A stretch of 49,070 bases of DNA from Paraglaciecola marina (GTDB taxonomy: Bacteria; Pseudomonadota; Gammaproteobacteria; Enterobacterales; Alteromonadaceae): NCBI RefSeq assembly GCF_004360155.1, contig NZ_ML178728.1:609-49678 (forward strand). Reading direction: 5' to 3'. Within the stretch, counting starts at the first letter, position 1; every line of letters begins with the position of its first letter. The notes below the pieces were generated by a model, which saw nothing but the letters and a program-made list of their open reading frames with translations, ran no database searches and was not told the DNA's origin. Below, in pieces: positions 1 to 8,620 of this stretch. Both the position numbers and the translations under genes were made by a program.

Positions 1-24
1 AAAATTAAATTGCAAGGAAGCCCC

Positions 25-243
25 ATGAACAAATCTCCCTTTCTACAACACATCACTGAAATCATGAATGAAAAACGTTCGGCTTATTGCTGTTCTGACA
101 TTAAAGCCGAATATTTTATGGAAAGGGATTTGTCTGGAGCAAGAGACCTTTTCGTCTCTTTTGGGTCTTTTCCAAAAGGGACTGGTAAAGCAGGGACGCT
201 TTATCAAAATCCGCATGCGACCGCCAAGGATGGCGGAAGGTAG
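25..243 (+). pseudogene. Integrase N-terminal fragment (probable remnant)
   Basis: The first 18 or so residues (MNKSPFLQHITEIMNEKR) match the typical opening of the SAM-like N-terminal domain of tyrosine recombinases of the integron/phage integrase type, in which an SPFL motif starts the protein. A good ribosome site (AAGGAAG) lies 5 bases before the ATG at 25. After residue ~18 the expected helix (RYxxxTIKxYxYWI) is not continued; the frame runs into hairpin-rich sequence and stops at 243. No catalytic domain (R, HxxR, Y) is present. I read it as a decayed or interrupted integrase start, not a working gene. The identification rests on a short match, so it is tentative. Confidence 0.4.
78..236. 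repeat. Cluster of three short inverted repeats
   Basis: Three hairpins follow the integrase fragment: TTCGGCTT (78-85) with AAGCCGAA (104-111); AAGAGAC (141-147) with GTCTCTT (154-160), loop of six; and CCGCCA (221-226) with TGGCGG (231-236), loop of four. They interrupt the reading frame of the fragment and lead into the 33-bp repeats. They may belong to a dispersed non-coding element. Confidence 0.55.
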
Positions 244-274
244 GGTAACGCAGGGAGCAGTTACCGAGATTGCG

Positions 275-444
275 GTGAACGAAGTGAATGCTCTGTCGCG
301 AAGCGAATAAAAGTAAGCGCAGCGCATAAGTAAACGAAGTGCATGCCCCATCGCGTAGCGATACCCTGTGTACGGAGTACATGCACCATCGCAACGCGAT
401 GCCTTTATATGTAGCGAGGCTATTTTTGCAACGGCATAGCCGTT
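275..444. repeat. Three imperfect 33-bp repeats and a run of mini-hairpins
   Basis: Units at 275-307, 330-362 and 368-400 align without gaps (26/33 identity between the first two, 25/33 between the last two, counted by eye). Each carries two tiny palindromes: ACgaaGT or GTACggaGTAC, then TCGCgaaGCGA, TCGCgtaGCGA or TCGCaacGCGA. Stem bases are kept while loop bases change. A shorter GCGCAGCGC lies between units one and two, and AACGGC-ATA-GCCGTT (430-444) closes the block. Antisense reading frames through it give Arg-rich low-complexity peptides that I do not regard as genes. It sits immediately beyond the end of the urease operon. Confidence 0.65.
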
Positions 445-449
445 AAAGA

Positions 450-629
450 TTACTTATTCTTAGACTGTCTTTTGGCCTTAAACCACATCACACCTTTATA
501 AGCCACTAAAGCAAATAAGCTCCAAAAAACAATGTGGTAGGCGATATGAAAAGTATCGTTTAGGGCGTGGTCTTCATGTGCCATCGCACTCGTTGCAAAA
601 AGGCATAGTAAGGTGAATAAATATTTCAT
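450..629 (-). CDS. Small signal-bearing single-pass membrane peptide, 59 aa
   Basis: The gene is too short for ordinary length cut-offs but well formed: an AGGAACC ribosome site about 5 bases before the ATG, a signal peptide (MKYLFTLLCLFATSAMA), a short His-containing mature N-terminus (HEDH, then two more His), one membrane helix (about residues 33-51) and a Lys/Arg-rich cytoplasmic tail ending KRQSKNK. It lies 79 bases downstream of ureG on the same strand and would be the last gene of the urease transcript. I do not recognise a named family. The His residues just outside the membrane invite a metal (nickel) guess, which is inference only. Confidence 0.6.
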   Translation of the reverse strand: MKYLFTLLCLFATSAMAHEDHALNDTFHIAYHIVFWSLFALVAYKGVMWFKAKRQSKNK

Positions 630-708
630 AATTGGTTCCTATAAAGTGTTAATTCTGTATATGGGTATATTGACATATATTGGGTTGCTGGGCATAGCCT
701 GTTTAAGC

Positions 709-1338
709 TTAGCCTTCACTCTCAATTTGTAGCATGCCTTCTTTTTCAATAAATTGAATGATCTCGTCTAAGCCTTGCTTGGTTTTCATATTACTAAAAA
801 CAAAAGGGCGGTCGCCACGCATTTTTTTGGCGTCTCTGTCCATGACTTCTAATGATGCGCCCACTAGCTCTGCTACGTCTATTTTATTGATTATTAGTAA
901 GTCAGACTTGGTGATACCTGGGCCACCTTTACGAGGGATTTTATCCCCCGCAGATACGTCTATCACGTATAAGGTTAGGTCAGAAAGTTCTGGGCTAAAG
1001 GTGGCACTTAGATTGTCGCCGCCGCTCTCTACTAAAACAAAGTCTAAGTCTGGGTGACGTTCTTGTAAGTCGTCTATAGCAGCTAAATTCATTGATGCGT
1101 CTTCGCGGATGGCTGTATGGGGGCAACCGCCTGTTTCTACCCCTAAAATACGGTCTGCGGCTAGGGCATCGTTGCGAGTTAAAAATTCGGCATCTTCACG
1201 GGTATAGATATCGTTTGTCACTACGGCCATGTCGTATTTATCACGTAGTTCAAGGCATAGCATACGGAGTAATGCTGTTTTACCTGAGCCAACTGGGCCG
1301 CCAACGCCAATGCGTAAAACTTGTTTATTTTTTTTCAT
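709..1338 (-). CDS. ureG: Urease accessory GTPase UreG
   Basis: UreG is the SIMIBI-class GTPase that drives nickel insertion into urease together with UreD, UreF and UreE, in the cytoplasm. The 209-residue length is normal. Visible motifs are the P-loop [11 protein letters not shown] at about residues 13-23, the metal-binding CPH in [17 protein letters not shown] (about 68-84), the [15 protein letters not shown] segment (about 104-118) and the NKID guanine-specificity motif near 151. The gene is the last recognisable urease gene of the minus-strand operon, 43 bases after ureF. Confidence 0.97.
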   Translation of the reverse strand: MKKNKQVLRIGVGGPVGSGKTALLRMLCLELRDKYDMAVVTNDIYTREDAEFLTRNDALAADRILGVETGGCPHTAIREDASMNLAAIDDLQERHPDLDFVLVESGGDNLSATFSPELSDLTLYVIDVSAGDKIPRKGGPGITKSDLLIINKIDVAELVGASLEVMDRDAKKMRGDRPFVFSNMKTKQGLDEIIQFIEKEGMLQIESEG

Positions 1339-1381
1339 AGTTCACTTCTTTTCTATTTATCTTATTGGTCTGCTCGTTTTA

Positions 1382-2077
1382 TTAAGAACGAAACAAACGT
1401 GTGTATTGGGTTTCGTGCCAAGCACTGGCCATAGCTAATCTGGGTAAGCTTGCGCCTATATCTTGGTCATCAAGTTGGTTAGCCTGCTCTATTGCTTGCT
1501 CTACTTGTTCGGTTATTGCAAATAATAGGTTTTGAGCTTGAGTTTGCCCAAGGGGCACAAGCTTAGTGGCTGCAGCAACTTGGTTATCTATATACGCCCA
1601 GCAAAAGCCACTTTGTGCCGACCTCATATCAAGGCCAAATAAATAAGCCCCTAAGGCAAAGGCACTCACAAAGCTAATCTCTTTTTGAGTAATTAAATCT
1701 ATGTAGGGCGAGGTGTCTATGGTCTGTAAATCTTTTAACAGGCGCATTAAGGCTTTGCCCATGGCGACATCGGCCAATAGCAGCTCGTTACTTTCGCGGC
1801 AAGCTAACAAATGTTGGTCCCAGCCCATAAATGCCTGTAAATCATGGTCGTCTAAGCTTTTGTATAAGCGGTTTAACAAAACCAAATCAGTATTGGCTAT
1901 AGACTGAGCTAAATTAAAGCTCACCCAGTCTTTAGTTGCTTCTGCTGTTGTTACCCACCCCATTTCTACTGCGTATTCTAACCCTTGAGAAAACGAAAAC
2001 CCGCCTACAGGTAGGTTAGCGCTGCACAATTGCAACAAGCGATTAAGTTGCAAAGGGTTTTGATTTTGCGATTTCAT
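1382..2077 (-). CDS. ureF: Urease accessory protein UreF
   Basis: UreF bridges UreD-urease and UreG and works as the gatekeeper of nickel insertion. The family signature [23 protein letters not shown] begins about 10 residues after the chosen ATG, giving 231 residues, the usual size. The open frame continues upstream to 2173, but that part is ureE sequence read in another frame. An ATG at 2095 overlaps the ureE stop (2088-2090) and is the alternative start; it would give 237 residues and direct translational coupling. Neither ATG has a strong ribosome site, which fits coupling to ureE. Confidence 0.95.
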   Translation of the reverse strand: MKSQNQNPLQLNRLLQLCSANLPVGGFSFSQGLEYAVEMGWVTTAEATKDWVSFNLAQSIANTDLVLLNRLYKSLDDHDLQAFMGWDQHLLACRESNELLLADVAMGKALMRLLKDLQTIDTSPYIDLITQKEISFVSAFALGAYLFGLDMRSAQSGFCWAYIDNQVAAATKLVPLGQTQAQNLLFAITEQVEQAIEQANQLDDQDIGASLPRLAMASAWHETQYTRLFRS

Positions 2078-2087
2078 GGCTGTGGCT

Positions 2088-2567
2088 TTAATCATGAGAA
2101 TGGTCGTGGGAGTGACCATGCCCGTGAGAATGACCATGGGCGCTTTTCCCATAGGCGCCATTCTCTGGCTCAAATATGGCTGGGGTTTTGTCTATGGTAA
2201 GGCCATAATTTTCGGCTAGTTCTTCTAGCACGTAATCGGGCTTAAAGCGCACCCACTTTTCACCTATCTGCAACGAAGTATGGCGGTTACCTAAGTGATA
2301 ACATACGCGGCTAAAGCTCATCCAGTCACTGGCAATGGCGGTTGATACCTCTTCTTCTTGGCCTTTTACTTCTATTAATTGCCCGCATTCGGTTTTTACC
2401 ACTTCACCTATCAGCAAAGGGTGGCCGCGCTCCATGAATATTCCCAAAGCTTGACCTTTGTCTGTGGTGGTTTTGATACGCGCCTTTTTGCGGGTGTCTT
2501 GATCCAAGGTAATAGAATCATCTATCGGGTCATGGGTGTGCGAAAGGCGCTCAAATGCTTGTAACAT
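2088..2567 (-). CDS. ureE: Urease nickel metallochaperone UreE
   Basis: UreE delivers nickel to the urease activation complex. The protein is 159 residues with the normal two-domain body and a His-rich C-terminus (residues about 146-159, alternating HG, HS and HD), the nickel-storing tail found in many but not all UreE proteins. The gene follows ureC after 72 bases and overlaps the possible upstream start of ureF. Confidence 0.95.
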   Translation of the reverse strand: MLQAFERLSHTHDPIDDSITLDQDTRKKARIKTTTDKGQALGIFMERGHPLLIGEVVKTECGQLIEVKGQEEEVSTAIASDWMSFSRVCYHLGNRHTSLQIGEKWVRFKPDYVLEELAENYGLTIDKTPAIFEPENGAYGKSAHGHSHGHGHSHDHSHD

Positions 2568-2639
2568 GTTTTAGTTAATTCCTAGTATTTCTAATCTGTT
2601 TCTTATCTTTAAAAAAACAAAATCTAATGTGCCGCACAA

Positions 2640-4343
2640 TTAAAACAGTGTGTATCGCTGTGCTAACGGTAATTCGGTGGCAGGTTCACAGGTAAGTAGC
2701 TCACCATTGGCCCGCACTTCATAGGTTTGTGCATCTACTTCGATTTTTGGCTGCCAGTTATTGTGGATCATGTCGTCTTTACCCACATTACGGGTGTTTT
2801 TACATTCTCCGACTAAACGGGTCATACCTATTTTGTCTGGCACGCCCAGCTCGATAGACGCTTTAGACATAAAGGTCATTGAGGTTTTAGCTGAGGCCGA
2901 ACCATAGGAGCCAAACATAGGGCGGTAATAAACAGGCTGCGGTGTTGGGATAGATGCATTGGCGTCGCCCATAGGCGCTGCAGCAATAAATCCGCCTTTG
3001 ATGATCATCGCAGGTTTAATACCAAAAAATGCAGGTTTCCATAACACTAGGTCCGCTAGTTTACCCACTTCAACCGAACCTACTTCGTGGCTAATACCGT
3101 GACTAATGGCGGGGTTGATGGTGTATTTAGCAATGTAACGCTTAATTCTAAAGTTGTCGTTGCGCTCGGTGTCTGGTGCAAGTGGCCCCCGCTGTTGCTT
3201 CATTTTATGGGCGGTTTGCCAAGTACGAGTAATCATTTCGCCCACACGGCCCATGGCTTGTGAGTCTGAGGCAATCATACTAATCGCCCCTAAGTCATGC
3301 ATGATGTCTTCGGCGGCAATACTTTCTTTACGAATACGAGAGTCAGCAAAGGCGATGTCTTCAGGGATAGACGGGTCCAAGTGATGGCACACCATCAACA
3401 TGTCTAAATGCTCGTCTATGGTGTTAATCGTATAAGGGCGTGTCGGGTTAGTTGATGATGGCAATACATTGGCCTCACCACAGGCACGTATAATATCTGG
3501 CGAGTGACCGCCACCTGCGCCTTCTGTGTGATAAGTGTGAATAGTGCGGCCTTTAAAGGCGCCTATTGTATCTTCAACAAAGCCAGACTCGTTTAGGGTG
3601 TCGGTATGAATCGCTATTTGTACATCATATCGCTCGGCTACCGACAGGCAGTTATCTATGGCAGCTGGTGTAGTACCCCAGTCTTCGTGGAGTTTTAAGC
3701 CGCACACACCGGCTTCAATTTGCTCTTCTATTGCAAGTGGCAAACTGGCGTTACCTTTACCTAAAAAGCCAAAATTCATGGGGAAATCGTTAGTGGCCTG
3801 CAGCATTTTGTGGATATTCCACGGCCCCGGTGTACAGGTTGTGGCGTTAGTACCAGTTGCTGGCCCCGTGCCGCCACCTATCATGGTAGTTACTCCCGAC
3901 ATTAGCGCTTCGTCTATTTGCTGGGGGCAAATAAAGTGAATGTGCGCGTCTATTCCACCAGCCGTAAGAATTTGCCCTTCACCGGCTATGACTTCGGTAC
4001 CTGGGCCTACTTCAATATCAATGCCATCTTGAATGTCTGGGTTACCGGCTTTACCAATTTGCGCAATGCGGCCATCTTTTATGCCTATGTCGGCTTTGAC
4101 TATGCCCCAGTGGTCTAAAATTAAAGCATTGGTGATCACCACATCTGGGGTATCGTGGCATGACGCCTGACTTTGCCCCATGCCGTCACGAATAACTTTA
4201 CCGCCACCAAATTTGACCTCTTCACCGTATACTGTGGCGTCTTCTTCTACTTCAAGCCATAGGTCTGTGTCTGCTAAACGTACTCGGTCACCTACTGTGG
4301 GGCCAAACATATGAGCGTAAGCGTGTTTATCAATACTGGCCAT
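2640..4343 (-). CDS. ureC: Urease alpha subunit UreC
   Basis: This is the catalytic subunit, hydrolysing urea to ammonia and carbamate in the cytoplasm. The 567 residues are full length. Active-site elements are all visible: the HIH nickel ligands ([10 protein letters not shown], about 130-139), the lysine that is carbamylated (GLKLHEDWG, about 215-223), HTDTLNESG, the flap His in MVCHHLD (about 320) and the Asp of ASDSQAMGR (about 360). It starts 2 bases after ureB ends, consistent with a tightly coupled ureABC set. Confidence 0.98.
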   Translation of the reverse strand: MASIDKHAYAHMFGPTVGDRVRLADTDLWLEVEEDATVYGEEVKFGGGKVIRDGMGQSQASCHDTPDVVITNALILDHWGIVKADIGIKDGRIAQIGKAGNPDIQDGIDIEVGPGTEVIAGEGQILTAGGIDAHIHFICPQQIDEALMSGVTTMIGGGTGPATGTNATTCTPGPWNIHKMLQATNDFPMNFGFLGKGNASLPLAIEEQIEAGVCGLKLHEDWGTTPAAIDNCLSVAERYDVQIAIHTDTLNESGFVEDTIGAFKGRTIHTYHTEGAGGGHSPDIIRACGEANVLPSSTNPTRPYTINTIDEHLDMLMVCHHLDPSIPEDIAFADSRIRKESIAAEDIMHDLGAISMIASDSQAMGRVGEMITRTWQTAHKMKQQRGPLAPDTERNDNFRIKRYIAKYTINPAISHGISHEVGSVEVGKLADLVLWKPAFFGIKPAMIIKGGFIAAAPMGDANASIPTPQPVYYRPMFGSYGSASAKTSMTFMSKASIELGVPDKIGMTRLVGECKNTRNVGKDDMIHNNWQPKIEVDAQTYEVRANGELLTCEPATELPLAQRYTLF

Positions 4344-4345
4344 AA

Positions 4346-4651
4346 TTATAATTCTCCTTGGACTAAGGCTCTAAACCCATAAACCCGGCGTTTACCTGCA
4401 AAAGGTACAAGTGTCACTTCGCGCTCCTGGCCTGGCTCAAAACGTACTGCTGTGCCCGAGGTTATATCTAAGCGATAACCTTTGCACTTTTCGCGGTCAA
4501 AGGTAAGGGCAGCATTGGTTTCATAAAAGTGATAGTGAGAGCCTACTTGAATGGGGCGGTCGCCAGAGTTGGCTACGGTCACGGTAATTTGCTCGCGGCC
4601 AACATTTAGTAAACGCTCGCCTGCATCGGTTTTAATTTCGCCTGGGATCAT
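4346..4651 (-). CDS. ureB: Urease beta subunit UreB
   Basis: UreB is a small structural subunit of the (UreABC)3 enzyme. It has 101 residues, starts with the family hallmark MIPGEI and carries [14 protein letters not shown]. It lies 14 bases after ureA and 2 bases before ureC. Separate ureA and ureB genes are the usual bacterial arrangement, unlike the fused Helicobacter form. Confidence 0.97.
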   Translation of the reverse strand: MIPGEIKTDAGERLLNVGREQITVTVANSGDRPIQVGSHYHFYETNAALTFDREKCKGYRLDITSGTAVRFEPGQEREVTLVPFAGKRRVYGFRALVQGEL

Positions 4652-4665
4652 CTTAGTGGCCTCTG

Positions 4666-4968
4666 TTAAACAATAGGGTTATGTACTGTGACTAACTTAG
4701 TACCATCGGGGAAAGTAGCTTCAACTTGCACTTCTGCTAGCATCTCAGGAATGCCTTGCATGACTTGGTCGCGGGTTAACAAAGTGCGGCCATAGTCCAT
4801 CATTTCGGCTACGGTTTTGCCGTCTCGCGCCCCTTCCATAATTTCCATAGAAATATACGCCATGGCTTCAGGGTAATTAAGCTTAACACCGCGCTTTAGG
4901 CGACGCTCCGCCAGTAAAGCCGCGGTAAACAATAGTAGTTTGTCTTTTTCTCTTGGTAATAAATCCAT
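4666..4968 (-). CDS. ureA: Urease gamma subunit UreA
   Basis: UreA is the 100-residue gamma subunit. It opens with [20 protein letters not shown] and shows the conserved [23 protein letters not shown] and [20 protein letters not shown] segments. It follows ureD after 45 bases and precedes ureB, so the order is the common ureDABCEFG. Confidence 0.97.
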   Translation of the reverse strand: MDLLPREKDKLLLFTAALLAERRLKRGVKLNYPEAMAYISMEIMEGARDGKTVAEMMDYGRTLLTRDQVMQGIPEMLAEVQVEATFPDGTKLVTVHNPIV

Positions 4969-5013
4969 GGTGATCTCTACAGTTATGACTTGGAGGCAAT
5001 AAAAACTTACCTT

Positions 5014-5904
5014 TTATGTAAACCAAATTCTAGGCTGAATAGCTTGTTTTTCGATATAAATGGGCCGAATAAGTGCCCACAGTTCAATAAATAAATCTTT
5101 GCATTGGTGAGCTTGTTGTCCCAGATAACGTATCACCAATAATTGGCGAATATCGGTAATACTAATCAGTGCGCTGGCATTGTGGGTGTCTACTAAGTCT
5201 CTTAGCTGCCCAATTAACTCAGTGCGCTTAGCGTGAGGGACTTGCTCATCACTGGCATAGGCTAAAAATGTACCAAATACCGTATTGTTAGCTAAGCCTG
5301 CATCATGTTGCTGTATCTTACTACTGGGTTCTATTTTCACTCTGTCGTGGTACAGCAAAGTATCATCACAATACAAGGTGTTTAACTGGGTAAAGCTGCC
5401 ACCTGTAAAGGCTTCTGACGAGCTAGGCAAACCTAAGCAGGTCATGTCCCAGCCACAGTACATACTATTTTTTTGCAGTTTGACTTCAACGTTATTAATG
5501 CCATCAGCTTGGTTATAAACAATGGTTTCTAGGGGGAAATGCTCGCATTTAGCCCTATCGCCAAGGGTAATGTTAGTCACTTGAGTCTGCTTAGGATCAC
5601 CAATTGATAAATCAGTACGAGCTCTGTAAAAACGATTAGCCCCAGGGGTGGTAACAAGCCCGTGGGCTTGGTCTTGTACATCTATCCCAACTGTTAATTT
5701 ATCACCGGACACAATACCTGCAGGAGGATGCAGCAAATACAAATGGGCACAGTCTCTGCCTTCTGGATAAAACGCCTTTTGGATAGTTAAGGGGCCAGAG
5801 CGCTTGGTTCGTGTCAATTGAGTCCCATGACTGGAATACCCCAATTGCAGATCCAAGCTTGCTAACCATTGATTTTTCATACCGGCTAATGGAGCTGCGG
5901 TCAT
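5014..5904 (-). CDS. ureD: Urease accessory protein UreD
   Basis: UreD is the scaffold that recruits UreF and UreG to the urease apoenzyme and is thought to pass nickel through a tunnel. The protein has 296 residues, with the family block LLHPPAGIVSGDKL followed by HGLVTTPGANRFYRA. It lies between the urea transporter and the urease structural genes, 54 bases after urtE, which argues for one transport-plus-hydrolysis transcript. Confidence 0.95.
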   Translation of the reverse strand: MTAAPLAGMKNQWLASLDLQLGYSSHGTQLTRTKRSGPLTIQKAFYPEGRDCAHLYLLHPPAGIVSGDKLTVGIDVQDQAHGLVTTPGANRFYRARTDLSIGDPKQTQVTNITLGDRAKCEHFPLETIVYNQADGINNVEVKLQKNSMYCGWDMTCLGLPSSSEAFTGGSFTQLNTLYCDDTLLYHDRVKIEPSSKIQQHDAGLANNTVFGTFLAYASDEQVPHAKRTELIGQLRDLVDTHNASALISITDIRQLLVIRYLGQQAHQCKDLFIELWALIRPIYIEKQAIQPRIWFT

Positions 5905-5958
5905 GGTTTACCTAATTACGAACCTATTGATAATGCATCTTATACTAAAGGGATTTTA

Positions 5959-6654
5959 TTAAACTGCCAAATATTTACTGACCAGTTGGTCAGTTAAGTC
6001 TGCCATTGGGCCAGATGAAATCACTTGGCCTTTTTCCATCAGCACAAATTCTTCGCCCACCGCCCGTGCAAAAGGCAACTTTTGTTCAACCAAAATAATG
6101 GTCATTCCTTGCTCTTTGTTTAGTTTTAATAATACGTCACGAATTAACTGCACTATGTTGGGCTGAATACCTTCATTGGGTTCATCTAAAATCAGTACCT
6201 CAGGGTTTAATACTAAGGCTCGGCCAATAGCTAGTTGCTGCTGTTGACCGCCAGATAAATCACCACCTCGCCTGTGCAGCATTTCTTTTAATACCGGAAA
6301 CAATTCAAAAATATGCTCGGGAATCGTTTTGCTGGTTTGACGTTTGCAGTTGAGGCTAACGGTTAGGTTTTCTGCAACGGTTAACTGGGGAAATATATGC
6401 CTACCTTGAGGCACATAGCCTATGCCAATTTCAGGGCGAAGCTCCACAGAGCTTTTACTAATGTCTTGGCTGCCATAGCTCAGTTTGCCAGAGCTTATGG
6501 GCAAAAGCCCCAATATGGTTTTAAGTAAAGTCGTTTTACCTACACCATTGCGGCCCATAATACAGGTGCGTGAGCCGGGTTTGATGGCTAGGTCTAAGTC
6601 CCACAAAATTTGGGTGCCGCCGTATTTTTGGTTCACTGACTCTAAGGTGATCAT
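5959..6654 (-). CDS. urtE: Urea ABC transporter ATP-binding protein UrtE
   Basis: Second ATPase of the urea importer, of the branched-chain amino acid (LivF-like) class, 231 residues. It has Walker A GRNGVGKTTLLK, the signature LSGGQQQQLAIGRAL and Walker B VLILDEPNEGI. Its start shares one base with the urtD stop (position 6654). The identification as urea rather than amino acid transport rests on the full five-gene urt order next to urease. Confidence 0.95.
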   Translation of the reverse strand: MITLESVNQKYGGTQILWDLDLAIKPGSRTCIMGRNGVGKTTLLKTILGLLPISSGKLSYGSQDISKSSVELRPEIGIGYVPQGRHIFPQLTVAENLTVSLNCKRQTSKTIPEHIFELFPVLKEMLHRRGGDLSGGQQQQLAIGRALVLNPEVLILDEPNEGIQPNIVQLIRDVLLKLNKEQGMTIILVEQKLPFARAVGEEFVLMEKGQVISSGPMADLTDQLVSKYLAV

Positions 6655-7463
6655 TAGCCTTGCTCCTCACCAAGATAAACCTTAATAACATCTGGGTTAG
6701 ATTGAATTTCAGACATTGTTCCCTCTGCTAGTACGGTACCTTGGTGTAATACCGAGACTTTTCTGGCTATAGAGCGCACAAAAGCCATATCGTGCTCAAC
6801 CACTATTACCGAGTGCTTACCAGCTAACGAAGTGAGTAATTCTGCAGTGCGCTCGGTTTCTTGACCTGTCATACCTGCTACAGGCTCATCTACTAGTAAT
6901 ACTCTTGGCTCTGCCGCTAATAACATACCGATTTCTAACCACTGCTTTTGACCGTGAGACAATCTACCCGCTGGGTAATGACACTCGGCAACTAAGCCTA
7001 TGGTATGCAGTATCTCTGCAATTCGGTCTTTTTGTTCACCGCTTAGCTTATGAAATAGTGCAGTCCAAATACCTTTGTCGCCTTTAAGGCTTAATTCGAT
7101 GTTTTCAAATACGGTTAATTCTTCAAACACAGTGGGCTTTTGAAACTTACGGCCAATACCGGCTCTGGCAATCTCTGACTCGTCTAGTTGTAATAGGTCA
7201 ACTTGCTGTCCAAAGCTCACCTTACCTGAATCTGGGCGTGTTTTGCCGGTGATCACATCCATCAATGTGGTTTTACCTGCGCCATTGGCGCCAATAAGGC
7301 AGCGCAACTCACCATCATTTATATATAAATTCAGGTTGTTTAGGGCTTTAAAACCATCAAAGCTTAGGTTGACATCTTCAACATACAAGATCACCCCGTG
7401 GCGCGTATCAGGTACGATATTTTCACTTGCTGTAAGTGGCGTACCGGCTTTATCTGTATTCAT
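6654..7463 (-). CDS. urtD: Urea ABC transporter ATP-binding protein UrtD
   Basis: First ATPase of the urea importer (LivG-like), 269 residues. Walker A is GANGAGKTTLMDVITG, the signature LSHGQKQWLEIGM and Walker B VLLVDEPVAGM; LSHGQKQWLEIGM is typical of UrtD. The start overlaps the end of urtC by 4 bases and the stop shares one base with urtE, so translation is probably coupled. Confidence 0.95.
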   Translation of the reverse strand: MNTDKAGTPLTASENIVPDTRHGVILYVEDVNLSFDGFKALNNLNLYINDGELRCLIGANGAGKTTLMDVITGKTRPDSGKVSFGQQVDLLQLDESEIARAGIGRKFQKPTVFEELTVFENIELSLKGDKGIWTALFHKLSGEQKDRIAEILHTIGLVAECHYPAGRLSHGQKQWLEIGMLLAAEPRVLLVDEPVAGMTGQETERTAELLTSLAGKHSVIVVEHDMAFVRSIARKVSVLHQGTVLAEGTMSEIQSNPDVIKVYLGEEQG

Positions 7464-8620
7464 AGCTTTGCTCCTTTCTGCTGAGTATCAGGAGCATCTT
7501 TTTTTGTAATCAGTCTTTGCTTTATAGTGGGTAATAAACCCGCAATTCCTTTAGGTAAAAGTAAGGTAACCAAAACAAATAGGCCACCTAGGGCGAACAG
7601 CCATGCCTCTGGCATAATGGCGGTAAATCGGGTCTTTGCATAACTTACCAATACTGCGCCAATAATAGCCCCATATAGTGAATTTCGGCCCCCTACCGCT
7701 ACCCAAATCACCATTTCGATGGAGTTTAGAGGTGAAAACTCTCCCGGGTTTATAATGCCAACTTGGGGTACGTATAAAGCGCCAGCTAATCCAGCTAACA
7801 TGGCAGACACCACAAATATCCAGACCTTGTAGTGCTCGGGTTTGTAACCAACAAAACGTACGCGACTCTCTGCATCTCGTATGGCGGTAACCACTCGGCC
7901 CATTTTTGAATTTACAATGAAATGACAGATTCCATAAGCTATGGCCAGCGCAATGGCAGTAGCGATAAACAAACTTAACTTGGTGCTAGGGGATTGTAAT
8001 GAAAACCCAAAGATTTCCTTAAAGTCCGTTAACCCATTATTGCCACCAAAGCCCATTTCGTTGCGGAAAAACGCCAACATTAAGGCGTAAGTCATGGCTT
8101 GGGTCATGATAGATAAATACACCCCACTAACGCGTGAGCGAAATGCCAAGCTGCCAAATATGAAAGCCAATAACCCGGGCCCTAAAAACACCATGCAGAC
8201 CATCCACAATACGCTATCTGAACCCGCCCAAAACCAAGGCAGCTCAGTCCAATTCAAAAACACCATAAAATCCGGTAAGTCTGGATTGCCGTATACGCCA
8301 CGGTCACCAATTTGGCGCATTAGGTACATGCCCATGGCATAGCCACCTAAAGTAAAAAATGCGCCGTGTCCTAAGCTTAAAATACCGCAGTAACCCCACA
8401 CTAAGTCAACGGCTAGAGCTAATAGGGCGTAGCATAAATATTTACCTAACAAGCTTACCGTATAGTCACTCACATGAAGTGCAGAACCTTCAGGGAAGAG
8501 CAAGTTACCTAAGGTCACTAACACTGTGGTTATGAGCAATATACCTATGGTTAGGTGCAGTGGGTTCTTGCTACTAAACAAGGAATTAGTTTTATTTGAT
8601 TCTGATACCTGAGTCGTCAT
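7460..8620 (-). CDS. urtC: Urea ABC transporter permease UrtC
   Basis: LivM-like permease of the urea importer, 386 residues with about ten hydrophobic helices. It carries the family block WGYCGILSLGHGAFFTLGG (about residues 75-95) and a late VGGRNSLYGAIIGA segment. It overlaps urtB by one base and urtD by four. It sits in the cytoplasmic membrane and pairs with UrtB to form the channel. Confidence 0.95.
   Translation of the reverse strand: MTTQVSESNKTNSLFSSKNPLHLTIGILLITTVLVTLGNLLFPEGSALHVSDYTVSLLGKYLCYALLALAVDLVWGYCGILSLGHGAFFTLGGYAMGMYLMRQIGDRGVYGNPDLPDFMVFLNWTELPWFWAGSDSVLWMVCMVFLGPGLLAFIFGSLAFRSRVSGVYLSIMTQAMTYALMLAFFRNEMGFGGNNGLTDFKEIFGFSLQSPSTKLSLFIATAIALAIAYGICHFIVNSKMGRVVTAIRDAESRVRFVGYKPEHYKVWIFVVSAMLAGLAGALYVPQVGIINPGEFSPLNSIEMVIWVAVGGRNSLYGAIIGAVLVSYAKTRFTAIMPEAWLFALGGLFVLVTLLLPKGIAGLLPTIKQRLITKKDAPDTQQKGAKL

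Noticed and set aside
43-394. Antisense frames at the left edge giving Arg/Ser/Phe-rich proteins
   Set aside because: They run through the hairpin repeats, have low-complexity repeated peptides and no ribosome site; they are by-products of the repeats.
3154-3939. Open frames opposite ureC (and similar frames opposite ilvC, ilvD and the TonB receptor gene)
   Set aside because: They lie wholly inside well-identified genes, have no plausible starts and show no recognisable domains.
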